From the NCBI GenBank assembly GCA_016794465.1, contig JAEUKA010000010.1, forward strand, positions 29,117-93,116: DNA of 64,000 bases, written 5' to 3'. Both the position numbers and the translations under genes were made by a program. Under the pieces are notes generated by a model. That model saw nothing but the letters and a program-made list of their open reading frames with translations. It was not told the DNA's origin and searched no databases. Positions 55,574 through 62,954 of this stretch are shown here, in pieces; position 1 is the first letter of the stretch, and each line of letters begins with the position of its first letter. Origin of the DNA: Myxococcales bacterium (lineage in GTDB: Bacteria > Myxococcota_A > Polyangia > Palsa-1104 > JAEUJZ01).

Positions 55574-56884
55574 CTATGTGGGGGTAATTTCGTCGGAAAT
55601 GTGCGACCCTAGTCCCATGCTAGCCAGACCCGCTAGCAGCGTCGCGAGGTCTTTTTTTGACATGTTTTTTAGTAATTTTCTCACATCAAAGCACTCGGCT
55701 GGGTTGTCGGCATTGAGCGCATCGGCCACGCGGCTCGAGCGGCTATTGGCGACGCTCGACGGGCTGGCGTAGTGCTGCGCGGTCATCGCAAACGAGCTGT
55801 GACCCAGTGCCTTGGCGACCGCATCAGCCGTCGCCCCGCCTTCGAGCGCCAGCGTCGCATGTAGGCCGCGCAAGCTATGCGGCACGACTTCGGGCACACC
55901 GGCCAGACGGCAGATCCGCTTGACCCGAACCACATAGTAATGGGCACGGTGGCGATCGAGGTGGGTCGGGTAGAAAATCAGCTCGTCGGGCTGCTTGTCC
56001 TTCGCTACGGCAAGGACGAGGGGCCGCAGGTGCTCGGGAATCTTGAGCCGCCGCCTCGCGTTTTTGGTTTTTCCCGACGGCACCCACAGCACGCGCCCGC
56101 CGTCGTCGATGTCTCGGGCCACTCGAGCGGCCACCTCGCCTTGACGCAGCCCGAGATACATCATCAAGAGCGCCCCAAGCGCCGGAACGTCACCGGCCTG
56201 CGCCCGCGACAGCGCGACAGCCTCGAATCGCCGCGCCTCATCAATCCGTAGCTGGGCTTTTCCCGTCGGCTTTCTCCCGACAGGCGAGATTTTGGCCCAT
56301 GGATTTACGCGGCTGTAGCCTTGTGAAAGACCGAACGCCCACAGCCGCTTGGCGACCCACAAAAACAGGTGATGCGTCGCCACGGAAACGGGCCGCTTGG
56401 TGTGTCCCGAGACGTGCTCGATCTGACGCTGATAGATCGCGCGGGCGTCGCTCTCGGTGACTTGACCGAAGAGGACACCCTGCGGAAGTCGTGCGGTCAT
56501 CTTGCTGTAATTCTCGATGGTGATTGGCTTGACGCCGCGAACCTCGACGCACCATGCGAGCCACTCGCTGACGACTTCGCCGATGGTACGACGCACGCTG
56601 CCACCGTGCCGCCGCAAAAGGTCGGCTTTGACCGCTTCCGCCTCGTCGAGACTGCGAAACATCAAGCTGCGCTCCACGCCACTTTCGGCAACTTTCAGAC
56701 GGAAGCGCTGTTCTCCTTCCTGATACGGTCCCCACACGCGCAGCGTCGGCGGTGGAGCCTTGCCCTGTTCCCGCGCCGCACACACCTGCGCAAGCGCCTG
56801 CGTTTCTTGCTCCCTGAGTCGCTGCGCAACGCGCTTGCCGGTCCTTCGGGCCTGTTTCATAACGGCATCGATCGAGCGGTTCAT
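55574..56884 (-). CDS. Tyrosine recombinase / integrase
   Basis: 436 aa from ATG 56884 (MNRSIDAVMKQARRTGKRVA); an in-frame GTG at 56932 is less likely. The N-terminal arm and SAM-like core-binding domain (EVVSEWLAWCVEVRGVKPIT) precede the catalytic domain with Arg247 (YLGLRQGEVA), Lys272 (SGKTKNARRR), His336 and Arg339 (HSLRGLHATLALEGG), His362 (LGHSSFAMTAQHY) and nucleophile Tyr372. All key residues are present, so it is probably active. It reads towards the kinase junction and is the obvious agent of integration there. A C-terminal tail of about 60 residues extends past the tyrosine. Confidence 0.95.
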   Translation of the reverse strand: MNRSIDAVMKQARRTGKRVAQRLREQETQALAQVCAAREQGKAPPPTLRVWGPYQEGEQRFRLKVAESGVERSLMFRSLDEAEAVKADLLRRHGGSVRRTIGEVVSEWLAWCVEVRGVKPITIENYSKMTARLPQGVLFGQVTESDARAIYQRQIEHVSGHTKRPVSVATHHLFLWVAKRLWAFGLSQGYSRVNPWAKISPVGRKPTGKAQLRIDEARRFEAVALSRAQAGDVPALGALLMMYLGLRQGEVAARVARDIDDGGRVLWVPSGKTKNARRRLKIPEHLRPLVLAVAKDKQPDELIFYPTHLDRHRAHYYVVRVKRICRLAGVPEVVPHSLRGLHATLALEGGATADAVAKALGHSSFAMTAQHYASPSSVANSRSSRVADALNADNPAECFDVRKLLKNMSKKDLATLLAGLASMGLGSHISDEITPT

Positions 56885-57095
56885 GTGCTCACCTGTTCCT
56901 TTCTTGCTGTCGTTTGGAATGAAAAGGGCCACAGAGCGCAGCCCTTCCGGGGTCTATGTGGTTCCGTCGCTACTCTGACGGATGTTCTGCGTGCTCCACG
57001 TCGGAGTGCGTCTCGGTCTGCGTCGCTCGCGCGGCTTGGCGCGTTCGCCTTGGCGGTGCCACCACGACCGGCCCAGCGCGCGCACCTGATGACGC

Positions 57096-57320
57096 TTACT
57101 TGGCTTCGACTGGGGGGACGGGCCAGACCGAGACGGAGATCCCACCCGATGAAAAAGGGTTCTCCGAATAGGTGCAGTCTGTCGCGCTCGGCAGACGGAT
57201 CAGCTCGCCGCCGTGCTTGGTCGTCGTGGCCTCGCTCGAAACATCGTAGCCCTTCCAGCCGGGACGGCGCGCAAAGCGGACGATGATCCGTATCTCTGAC
57301 GGTGGCCTGGGGTTAGCCAT
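57096..57320 (-). CDS. Small hypothetical protein of the element
   Basis: 74 aa, MANPRPPSEIRIIVRFARRP, then GWKGYDVSSEATTTKHGGEL. It begins inside the end of the KGG gene (8-bp overlap), the third gene of a GGDEF-KGG-hypothetical operon. It looks like a small beta-rich domain with no known motif. The 211 bp between it and the integrase start hold no gene. Confidence 0.6.
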   Translation of the reverse strand: MANPRPPSEIRIIVRFARRPGWKGYDVSSEATTTKHGGELIRLPSATDCTYSENPFSSGGISVSVWPVPPVEAK

Positions 57321-57807
57321 GGTTGGGCTTCTCTGGTACCCAATGGCCTGGCGTCTCGGCCCGCTGGGGACGCTTGCGGTAGCCCAGCTTGGCGCGCCCG
57401 CCCTTGCGCCCGATCTCGGCGAGGTGGCCGGGATTGTCTCGCCAGTGCGCGCCCCCCTTCATTCCCCCTTGGATGTTGTCTTCCACGGTGAACTTGTGAG
57501 CCAAGCCGCGCGCCTGGGCTGTCGTCCCGCCCATGGACGCGATGCGCTTTCGTTCCTCTGGTGAGAGTCGCGCAAATCCTCGAGCGGTCTTGGTGGCCTT
57601 CTTCTGTTCCGTCCCGATTGCAGAATCGAGCCGAACGCAGATCCGATCGATCGTCGCGTTCAAGTCCGCTTGTAGCTGTCGCAAGTCCCGACGCTGCGAG
57701 CCCAGCAGATCCAGCAGACCAAGCGTCTGCGCCTGTGCTCTGTCGCTGTCGTGCTGTAGCTCGTGGATGCAATCCGCACAGCGGCATTCCGTCGGATGAA
57801 CGCTCAT
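57313..57807 (-). CDS. KGG-motif protein with coiled-coil N-terminus
   Basis: 164 aa. N-terminal Cys pair (ECRCADC, about residues 7-13) and a coiled coil (LLDLLGSQRRDLRQLQADLN) precede repeats of the stress-protein KGG type: RIASMGGTTAQARG, NIQGGMKGGAHWRDNPGHLA and EIGRKGGRAKLG. KGG repeats occur in GsiB-like general stress proteins and are thought to be flexible nucleic-acid or hydration-related segments. Its start overlaps the GGDEF stop by 4 bp (ATGA), so the two are translationally coupled. A role linked to c-di-GMP is possible but not shown. Confidence 0.72.
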   Translation of the reverse strand: MSVHPTECRCADCIHELQHDSDRAQAQTLGLLDLLGSQRRDLRQLQADLNATIDRICVRLDSAIGTEQKKATKTARGFARLSPEERKRIASMGGTTAQARGLAHKFTVEDNIQGGMKGGAHWRDNPGHLAEIGRKGGRAKLGYRKRPQRAETPGHWVPEKPNHG

Positions 57808-58463
57808 GGCGTCACCGGCCCACCGACCCAGATCGGCGCGGCAAAGTCGTCTTGAATCGGCGCAGCAACGACGGCGCTAGGCGGTGGATCATCCGGTGGA
57901 AACACCGAGTCGCCGCCGCGTAGTTTGGCTGCGTTCTTGTTCGTCGCGGCGAGACTCAGCAGCTTGGCGGGGTCGCGCACGGTCAAGCCTTCCGCATAAG
58001 CGATCCCGATGCTGCCGGGAACCTTCGCCGCCGCAAGCGCCGCGCGCAGCCGTTCCGCTTGCCGATAGGCATCGCGGGCCGTCTTGACAGCGAAAAAGCA
58101 AACAAACTCATCCCCGGCGGTGTGCAGGCGATACAGCCGATCGGCCCGTCGTCGCAGGCTTTCAGACAGCACGCGCGCGGCCAGCTTGAGCGCCCGATCG
58201 CCTTCCTCTCGATAGCCGCCGTCGTTGTAGCGCCGGAAGTTATCGAGATCGATCAGCAGCACCGCGACGGGACTAGGCCCCCGACAGAGGATCGCGCACT
58301 CGGATTCAAACAGCCGACCCGAGCGAAGGCCCGTCAATGGATCGTAAACGCTGATTTCCTCGAGTCGCCCGACTTGTCGAACAAGGCAGCGCAGCCGATA
58401 CCAGACGAGACAAAAACCACAAAACGGGGGCAAAACACACAGCACCGACGAGACAACAGGCAT
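57804..58463 (-). CDS. Membrane-anchored GGDEF domain protein with TAGDEF active-site variant
   Basis: 219 aa from ATG 58463 (MPVVSSVLCVLPPFCGFCLV), preceded by AGAGAGGG. One N-terminal hydrophobic helix, then YDPLTGLRSGRLFE, LLIDLDNFRRYND (metal-binding Asp) and HTAGDEF at about 114-120, where the usual GGDEF signature reads AGDEF. AGDEF variants can retain diguanylate cyclase activity, so activity is uncertain. No RxxD inhibitory site is obvious. The domain is compact (about 165 residues). It heads the GGDEF-KGG-hypothetical operon, divergent from the XRE repressor gene. Confidence 0.83.
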   Translation of the reverse strand: MPVVSSVLCVLPPFCGFCLVWYRLRCLVRQVGRLEEISVYDPLTGLRSGRLFESECAILCRGPSPVAVLLIDLDNFRRYNDGGYREEGDRALKLAARVLSESLRRRADRLYRLHTAGDEFVCFFAVKTARDAYRQAERLRAALAAAKVPGSIGIAYAEGLTVRDPAKLLSLAATNKNAAKLRGGDSVFPPDDPPPSAVVAAPIQDDFAAPIWVGGPVTP

Positions 58464-58551
58464 GAAAGCCCTCTCTCTGCGCAGACTTGATCCATAGGCC
58501 CCCAGCGGATACGCTGCGCCTCGTCTTCTGGGGTCGTTTCCCGGCTGACAC

Positions 58552-58583
58552 GATCGGCGGTCTGCTCCAACAGACCGCCGATC
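58552..58583. promoter_or_regulatory. 13-bp perfect hairpin in the divergent control region
   Basis: GATCGGCGGTCTG, a 6-nt loop (CTCCAA) and CAGACCGCCGATC. It sits between the GGDEF and XRE starts. There is no T run on the minus strand; a weak ACAATTT follows on the plus strand. It may be a leader hairpin or a second operator. Confidence 0.6.
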
Positions 58584-58588
58584 ACAAT

Positions 58589-58607
58589 TTCTTAAACAGT
58601 TCAAGAA
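58589..58607. promoter_or_regulatory. Near-palindromic operator upstream of the XRE gene
   Basis: TTCTTAAACAGTTCAAGAA, 9-bp half sites with one mismatch, is centred 29 bp before the XRE start. Position and symmetry fit autoregulation by the XRE protein and possible control of the divergent GGDEF operon. Confidence 0.6.
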
Positions 58608-58626
58608 ACACACAATCCGGCGCACA

Positions 58627-58887
58627 ATGCAAGAAAAAAAGATCGCGCTCGTAGGTGCTCACATTCGCGGCGCCCGAGCGATCCTCCAGTGGACGCTCGA
58701 GGATCTGGCGGCTCGTACTGGCGTGACGTTGCAGACACTTCACGTACTCGAGCACGACAAGCACAAAGCACGGAAGGACACACAGCAGAAAATCCGCCGC
58801 GCCTTTGAGGAAGCCGGGATCGAGTTCACCAACGGAAACGAGCCGGGCGTGAAATTGCGCCAGTTAAACGGCAACGACAAGCACTAA
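58627..58887 (+). CDS. XRE-family transcriptional regulator
   Basis: 86 aa. A single helix-turn-helix domain: ALVGAHIRGARAILQWTLEDLAA, then RTGVTLQTLHVLEHDKHKAR and IRRAFEEAGIEFTNGNEPGVKLR. The ending 'EEAGIEF.NG...GVKLR' is typical of small XRE regulators of proteobacterial prophages and islands. It is probably the element's repressor, acting on the palindrome at 58589-58607. The TPR gene follows 10 bp after its stop. Confidence 0.88.
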   Translation: MQEKKIALVGAHIRGARAILQWTLEDLAARTGVTLQTLHVLEHDKHKARKDTQQKIRRAFEEAGIEFTNGNEPGVKLRQLNGNDKH

Positions 58888-58897
58888 GAGCCAGACC

Positions 58898-59701
58898 ATG
58901 CGGCTATGGGTTGCCTCCCTTTGGTTGCCGTCAGCAGTTCTTGCAGGTGGCCCGCCTGCGCAGGATCTGGCACCGCTCCAGCGACCGTCGCGCCCTATGC
59001 GCGACGTAGCGCAGCAGCACTACCAAGCCGGTCAGAAATTCTTCCATGATGAGCAATACGACGCGGCGATCGTCGAGTTTGAAGCCGCGTACAAGCTCAG
59101 CGGTGAGCCGGACATGGTTTACAACCTATCACGCACCTGCGAAAAGGCGGGCAGGCTCAAGGAGGCGATCGAGTACGCCGCGCGCTATCAGTCCCTCGTC
59201 GTGGGCACCGAAGAAGAAGAACGCGCCCGCCGTCGGGTCGAGTTTTTGCGAGGGCGTTACTCCGTCGAGCAAGCCCAGCCCAAACCGCCCGAGCCGCAGC
59301 CCGCCAAACCGGCGGAAGCGACCCCGCCAAACCCCAAGCCAGCGGCCCAAGCCAGCCAGCCCCCAGACCCGACCCAGACGGCCCCCAGCGCCCCGCCAAG
59401 CCCGCCGCCGCCGAGCAATGCACGCAAGGTGCCCCCCGGCGCGATCGGTCTTTTGGTAGGCGGTGGAGCGCTCGCCCTTGCGGGTGTCGGCCTGCTCGCG
59501 GGAGCTTGGGCGACTGGCAATCAATCACGAGCCGACGGCACAAGCTACGCCGATTGGGTCGCACTCAATGAGAAAGGCAACGCTCTAAACACCGGGGGGA
59601 TCGTGCTCTCGGTGGTTGGTGGAGTGCTCGCCGTTGGTGGTGCGGTTTGGGCGATCGTGCCGAGCCGTAAAGAGCGGGCACGACCAGAGATCGCGGAGTA
59701 G
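58898..59701 (+). CDS. TPR protein with signal peptide, Pro-rich linker and two C-terminal TM helices
   Basis: 267 aa. A short signal or anchor (MRLWVASLWLPSAVLAGG) is followed by TPRs at about 35-100 (AQQHYQAGQKFFHDEQYDAA, NLSRTCEKAGRLKEAIEYA), a linker of Pro/Ala/Gln (about 125-178) and two hydrophobic helices (IGLLVGGGALALAGVGLLAG and GGIVLSVVGGVLAVGGAVWAI) around an outside loop. This layout is very common in Myxococcota, including chromosomal copies, so the gene suits the host clade. It is likely co-transcribed with the XRE gene. Function unknown. Confidence 0.8.
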   Translation: MRLWVASLWLPSAVLAGGPPAQDLAPLQRPSRPMRDVAQQHYQAGQKFFHDEQYDAAIVEFEAAYKLSGEPDMVYNLSRTCEKAGRLKEAIEYAARYQSLVVGTEEEERARRRVEFLRGRYSVEQAQPKPPEPQPAKPAEATPPNPKPAAQASQPPDPTQTAPSAPPSPPPPSNARKVPPGAIGLLVGGGALALAGVGLLAGAWATGNQSRADGTSYADWVALNEKGNALNTGGIVLSVVGGVLAVGGAVWAIVPSRKERARPEIAE

Positions 59702-59714
59702 CGAGGACGGCGCG

Positions 59715-59735
59715 CTTATCCTAGACGAGGATAAG
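59715..59735. repeat. Isolated CTTATCC-N7-GGATAAG palindrome
   Basis: A 21-bp dyad with 7-bp half sites lies 14 bp after the TPR stop. Half sites and overall length match the five-copy array at 61594-61787, and it is likewise followed by GCGGGGGAG-type sequence. No T run follows, so it is not a standard terminator. Confidence 0.8.
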
Positions 59736-59946
59736 CGGGGGAGAAAAACCGGCGGATGCACTGCCGTTCGACCGGGTCGAAGCGCACGGTATCGGTGCGC
59801 GAGCGCCCGTTGAGAGTAACCGCACTTAGCAAACTCTCTCCACAGATCATTGTCTCAAACAGTGAAACCACAAGCCGCACTGTAGCAGGTTCATCGCCCA
59901 ACTCCGTGGGAAGCGTACTCAACAAATGAGCGGAGGTGGGTTGCAC
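59716..59946 (-). CDS. Possible small ORF (76 aa), weak
   Basis: A GTG-initiated frame (MQPTSAHLLSTLPTEL...) ends inside the palindrome at 59715-59735. The middle (VRLVVSLFETMICGESLLSA) is plausible protein, but there is no ribosome site and no recognised motif. I list it because nothing else occupies the stretch; it may be spurious. Confidence 0.25.
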   Translation of the reverse strand: MQPTSAHLLSTLPTELGDEPATVRLVVSLFETMICGESLLSAVTLNGRSRTDTVRFDPVERQCIRRFFSPAYPRLG

Positions 59947-60289
59947 GGTGGCTTCGGGCAGTCAAGGGCAAGCTCGCTGCGCTCATCGCTTCGCTGACGC
60001 TGCGCGACCCTGGACAGCCCTTCGCCACCGTGCCGCCTGGCCTTTAGGACTTCCTGCTGCGCAGTCCGTCCTGGCTGGACGACTGCTGCGACTTGAGCGC
60101 CCTCGCTCCGAGGCTCAGCCGCCGACCTTCGCTTGCTCAGCCTCTACCCACTCTTTTGGGCGATGAGCCCTGTAGCATATCTACGCATATATTTCATATA
60201 TTCCCACATGGAACTCACCAATCGGGGAGGAAAAGTTATTGATTTCGCAATCATCATGCGGCACAGTATCAGAGGGAGGTTCTATTTTC
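59947..60289. other. Non-coding stretch rich in GCTGCG/CGCTTCGCTG-type short dyads
   Basis: No credible gene. Between 59970 and 60140 many short inverted motifs occur (for example around GACTTCCTGCTGCGCAGTCC), and base composition shifts towards AT from about 60170, where the GTPase module begins. It resembles a recombination or insertion boundary, but no defined site can be named. Confidence 0.4.
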
Positions 60290-61027
60290 ATGACTCCAGC
60301 TGAGATCACCGCGATTATCAGTGCCAGCACAAGCGTTGGAACTATTTCGCTAAAAATTGTCGACGAAAAACTCGTACACCCACTCAAAATTCTGAACGCG
60401 TGGCTAACTGGGAAGCGGTTACTAATCGTTGGACCTTCTGGAGCTGGTAAGACCCGATTCTTAAACTATATTAAACATGGACAATTGAGCCCTGCTGGAC
60501 CACACGATAAAACCTATAAGCCAGAGAGCACTAGTTCAAGACAGGTCGAATTTGGGCGGAATTATAAGTTTAAGATTAAGGCCACGATGGATTCCATTGG
60601 CCAGGATAGCCCAGCAGATCAGGCGGAGCGTGTCCGTCGAGAGAACCCCAATGAATTGATCATTGTTATGAATTCTGGTTCAAACGGAGACGATGAGTGT
60701 ATAGCTTGGGTAACCGCCTTTTTGACAGTAATCAACAAGCTAATAAGCAACCCGAACAATCTAAGTCGCCTTGAGAATATCATGATCTTACTCAATAAAA
60801 TTGACCAGTATCCAGTTGATGTCGTCAAGGCTAAGTATGACAATTTGGTGGCGCTTCCGAATAAGATATTAACTTCTTTGTCGGAACCGCAAAGAAACTC
60901 TATTGCTGTTCAATTGACCGTGTTAGTCGAGACAGAAGGTTTTGGAGAAAAGCTAGCTCATGCAGCACTGAAGTTAATGGCCTATAGGAGCCAAAATGCG
61001 CGCGGCGTACCGCTCAGAACGAGGTAA
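60290..61027 (+). CDS. Small P-loop GTPase of an AT-rich two-gene module
   Basis: 245 aa from ATG 60290, preceded by GGGAGG about 10 nt upstream. G1/Walker A is GPSGAGKT (residues 48-55), G3 is DSIG (101-104, DxxG), G4 is NKID (169-172); Thr75 or Ser80-Thr81 may act as the switch-I residue. An N-terminal helix (EITAIISASTSVGTISLKIV) precedes the G domain. This looks like a complete Ras-fold GTPase of the 50S/ARF-like 'GTPase domain' type, not a translation factor or Era/Der. Base composition and codon use (aat, tta, ata) are much more AT-rich than the flanks, a sign of transfer. It is 5 bp upstream of the two-TM gene, so they act as a pair. Its cellular role is unknown; a defence role is speculation from context. 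Confidence 0.82.
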   Translation: MTPAEITAIISASTSVGTISLKIVDEKLVHPLKILNAWLTGKRLLIVGPSGAGKTRFLNYIKHGQLSPAGPHDKTYKPESTSSRQVEFGRNYKFKIKATMDSIGQDSPADQAERVRRENPNELIIVMNSGSNGDDECIAWVTAFLTVINKLISNPNNLSRLENIMILLNKIDQYPVDVVKAKYDNLVALPNKILTSLSEPQRNSIAVQLTVLVETEGFGEKLAHAALKLMAYRSQNARGVPLRTR

Positions 61028-61032
61028 TTCAA

Positions 61033-61440
61033 ATGCAGGCTAGTCTTGTATCCATTTACACGGATAGAATCAAGACCTTACGCTCTATGAATGATGCCGA
61101 GAGAATCCTATCGAGACTGGCTATCATGTTAACAATTATATGCCACAATGGGAGCGCCTTAACGCACAAGCTTGTGGTGCTTTTCGTCGGTACTGTTTGT
61201 GGCTTCTGGGCCTTCTCCCAAATGCTAAGAAATCGGGAAATTCAGATCATAGAGCGGGAATTTGCAAAAACAGATGACAAAAGCGAGAATAAGTACATCG
61301 CCATCGAAAATCAGATTTCCTACTATGGGCGCCTTGGGATGTTGAAGACAATTCAATCTCTTGAGCCGATGATGTGGATTATGATTTGTGCCCTAGTATA
61401 TTTTCTGCATGGGCTAAAGGGAACCTTAACCGTAAAATAA
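61033..61440 (+). CDS. Two-helix membrane protein paired with the GTPase
   Basis: 135 aa, ATG 61033 with GAGG upstream. The N-terminus is amphipathic (VSIYTDRIKTLRSMNDAERI). TM1 is about residues 45-68 (KLVVLFVGTVCGFWAFSQML). A charged cytoplasmic-type loop follows (REIQIIEREFAKTDDKSENK), and TM2 lies near the C-terminus (SLEPMMWIMICALVYFLHGL). No enzymatic motif is seen. Same AT-rich composition as the GTPase gene. It could be the membrane anchor or the effector of the GTPase; no family recognised. Confidence 0.75.
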   Translation: MQASLVSIYTDRIKTLRSMNDAERILSRLAIMLTIICHNGSALTHKLVVLFVGTVCGFWAFSQMLRNREIQIIEREFAKTDDKSENKYIAIENQISYYGRLGMLKTIQSLEPMMWIMICALVYFLHGLKGTLTVK

Positions 61441-61593
61441 CGTCACGTAAGCACGTAATGGGCGTCAGTGCTTATGAATGATCTGGGTCAACTTCACCTG
61501 TTGCTGCGCTGCTGGAGAATTGCTACGATTACATCTTCAGCCACAGATCGGCTACTGTTAACAGGTAGAAGCGGGGGAGCGTCGGCGGTCGTG

Positions 61594-61787
61594 CTTATCC
61601 AAGTCTTAGATAAGCGGCGGCAGCGTCGGCACTCGTACATATCCAAGTCTTGGATAAGCGGGGGGCATCGGCGGTTGTGCTTATCCAAGACTTGGATAAG
61701 CGGCGGGAGCGTGGGCGGTCGTGCTTATCCAAGACTTGGATAAGCGGCGGAGCGTGGGCGGTCGTGCTTATCCAAGACTTGGATAAG
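61594..61787. repeat. Array of five CTTATCC-N7-GGATAAG palindromes, about 43-bp period
   Basis: Five 21-bp dyads start at 61594, 61638, 61680, 61724 and 61767 (spacing 44, 42, 44, 43). Centres read AAGWCTT. The 22-bp spacers are similar GC-rich stretches (CGGCGGGAGCGTGGGCGGTCGTG-type, shown here by class, not exact). Copies 1 and 2 carry single changes. The regular phase of about four helical turns suggests protein binding sites such as iterons, a partition site or an operator array. Confidence 0.85.
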
Positions 61788-61818
61788 CGAGGGCGGTGCT
61801 CGCAGGGCTTCGTGTGAC

Positions 61819-62238
61819 CTAGCCGCGTTTTCTGTCGGGGGTCTGTGTGAAGTCTAGGCGGCCTTGGACTTGGCGCGGGGTGGTTCCCTCGGAAATCAGG
61901 GCATAGGCGAGCCGCTGCCGGGCGTCGCGGTTGATTCGGCGCTTCGTCGCGGCCACCTCTGAGCCTAGAACGTGCTCGACGGCGCGGAATAGTCCCCCCT
62001 CGGGACGGTACGCTTCGACGGTGAAATAGCCGCTCGACGGGCTGCGCTTCGGGGGTTCGCAGGCGCGGCACTGCTCCGCGAGAAGCTGCGCGATCTGCTT
62101 GACCGTCAGACCTTGCGCGGCCCAGCGGTCAGCCTCGGCACCGAAGCGCTCGAGGTCGAAGTGCGGCGGCAGTCGTCCGCCCAGCTCGTCGAGGAATGCG
62201 ATTAGGATGGCGTCGCGGTCTGCTCTCGGTCTGGCCAT
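61819..62238 (-). CDS. Hypothetical element protein
   Basis: 139 aa, MARPRADRDAILIAFLDELG, then GLTVKQIAQLLAEQCRACEP and a basic helical end (EVAATKRRINRDARQRLAYA). 'LTVKQIAQLLAE' could be a helix-turn-helix. A Cys pair (CRAC) is present. It starts 3 bp after the J-domain gene stop, so the two are co-transcribed. It may bind the nearby palindrome array that lies just beyond its 3' end; this is speculation from position. Confidence 0.6.
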   Translation of the reverse strand: MARPRADRDAILIAFLDELGGRLPPHFDLERFGAEADRWAAQGLTVKQIAQLLAEQCRACEPPKRSPSSGYFTVEAYRPEGGLFRAVEHVLGSEVAATKRRINRDARQRLAYALISEGTTPRQVQGRLDFTQTPDRKRG

Positions 62239-62241
62239 GGT

Positions 62242-62859
62242 TCACCGTTTGCCGTAGAAGCGCTTGATTCGGTCCCAAGCGGCGTTGATGCACTTGGCTT
62301 GCTCCTCGGAGCCGCCCCGGTCGGGGTGCTCTTTCTGGATCGCGTCGTAGTAGGCGCGCCGGGCCTGCTCAAAGGTCGCGCTGCGGTTGCTGCCGATCGT
62401 CGCGAAGTCCACATCGATCGGCGGTAGGCGTCGGCTGTTGAAGCAGTCCGAGTTATTCCGGCCCGACTTGCTGCCGGTTCCGCTCGACGTGTTGCCCGTG
62501 CCGCTCGACGCGCTGCCCGTGCCGCTCGACGTGCTGCCGCTCGATGCGCTGCCCGTGCTGCCGGACGTGCCACCGCTCGACGTGCTGCCGCTGCGCCACG
62601 ACCCGCCGCCCTTCCGTGCTTGCCTCGCGGCGTAGAAGGCGCGCAGCTCCTCGGGCGTGGCGCTCTCGGGGGCCTTGCCGATGTAGGCCGCGTGCATCTT
62701 GGCCCGCTCGCGTCCGCCCGTCTCCCATTTGGCGTACCAGTACGGGCCGTGCTTGCGCCGCACGCCGCCACACGTCGGGCAACCGCTCTTTCCGTAGTTG
62801 ATCCACTCGTAAACGAACGTCGCGGTTTTGGGGATTTCCGGCCCCGGTTCGCCGCGCAC
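62242..62859 (-). CDS. J-domain protein with N-terminal Cys motif and Ser/Gly/Thr linker
   Basis: 205 aa with a GTG start at 62859 preceded by GGTCAGGG. The N-terminal domain (about 12-62) has FVYEWINYGKSGCPTCGGVR and KHGPYWYAKWETGGRERAK, the 'Cys...HGPYWY' pattern of small DNA-element proteins. A linker of almost pure Ser/Gly/Thr/Ala runs from about 86 to 137. The C-terminus (about 160-205) is a J domain: FEQARRAYYDAIQKEHPDRG with HPD at 178-180, followed by an INAAWDRIKRFYG helix. J domains stimulate DnaK-type chaperones. Phages and plasmids use J proteins to recruit host DnaK to replication or assembly complexes, so that is a plausible role (inference). Confidence 0.78.
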   Translation of the reverse strand: MRGEPGPEIPKTATFVYEWINYGKSGCPTCGGVRRKHGPYWYAKWETGGRERAKMHAAYIGKAPESATPEELRAFYAARQARKGGGSWRSGSTSSGGTSGSTGSASSGSTSSGTGSASSGTGNTSSGTGSKSGRNNSDCFNSRRLPPIDVDFATIGSNRSATFEQARRAYYDAIQKEHPDRGGSEEQAKCINAAWDRIKRFYGKR

Positions 62860-62954
62860 GGCTAGCCCTGACCGCTAGGCCGTGCCGCTTTCGTCGCCGG
62901 TTTCGTTTTGCGTGACTGCGAGGGCTGCCGCTGCTGGGGCTGCCTCCCGAGGTG

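Noticed and set aside
61468..61743. 91-codon plus-strand frame over the palindrome array
   Set aside because: The sequence is only the repeated palindrome translated (KTWISGG-type repeats), with no independent support.
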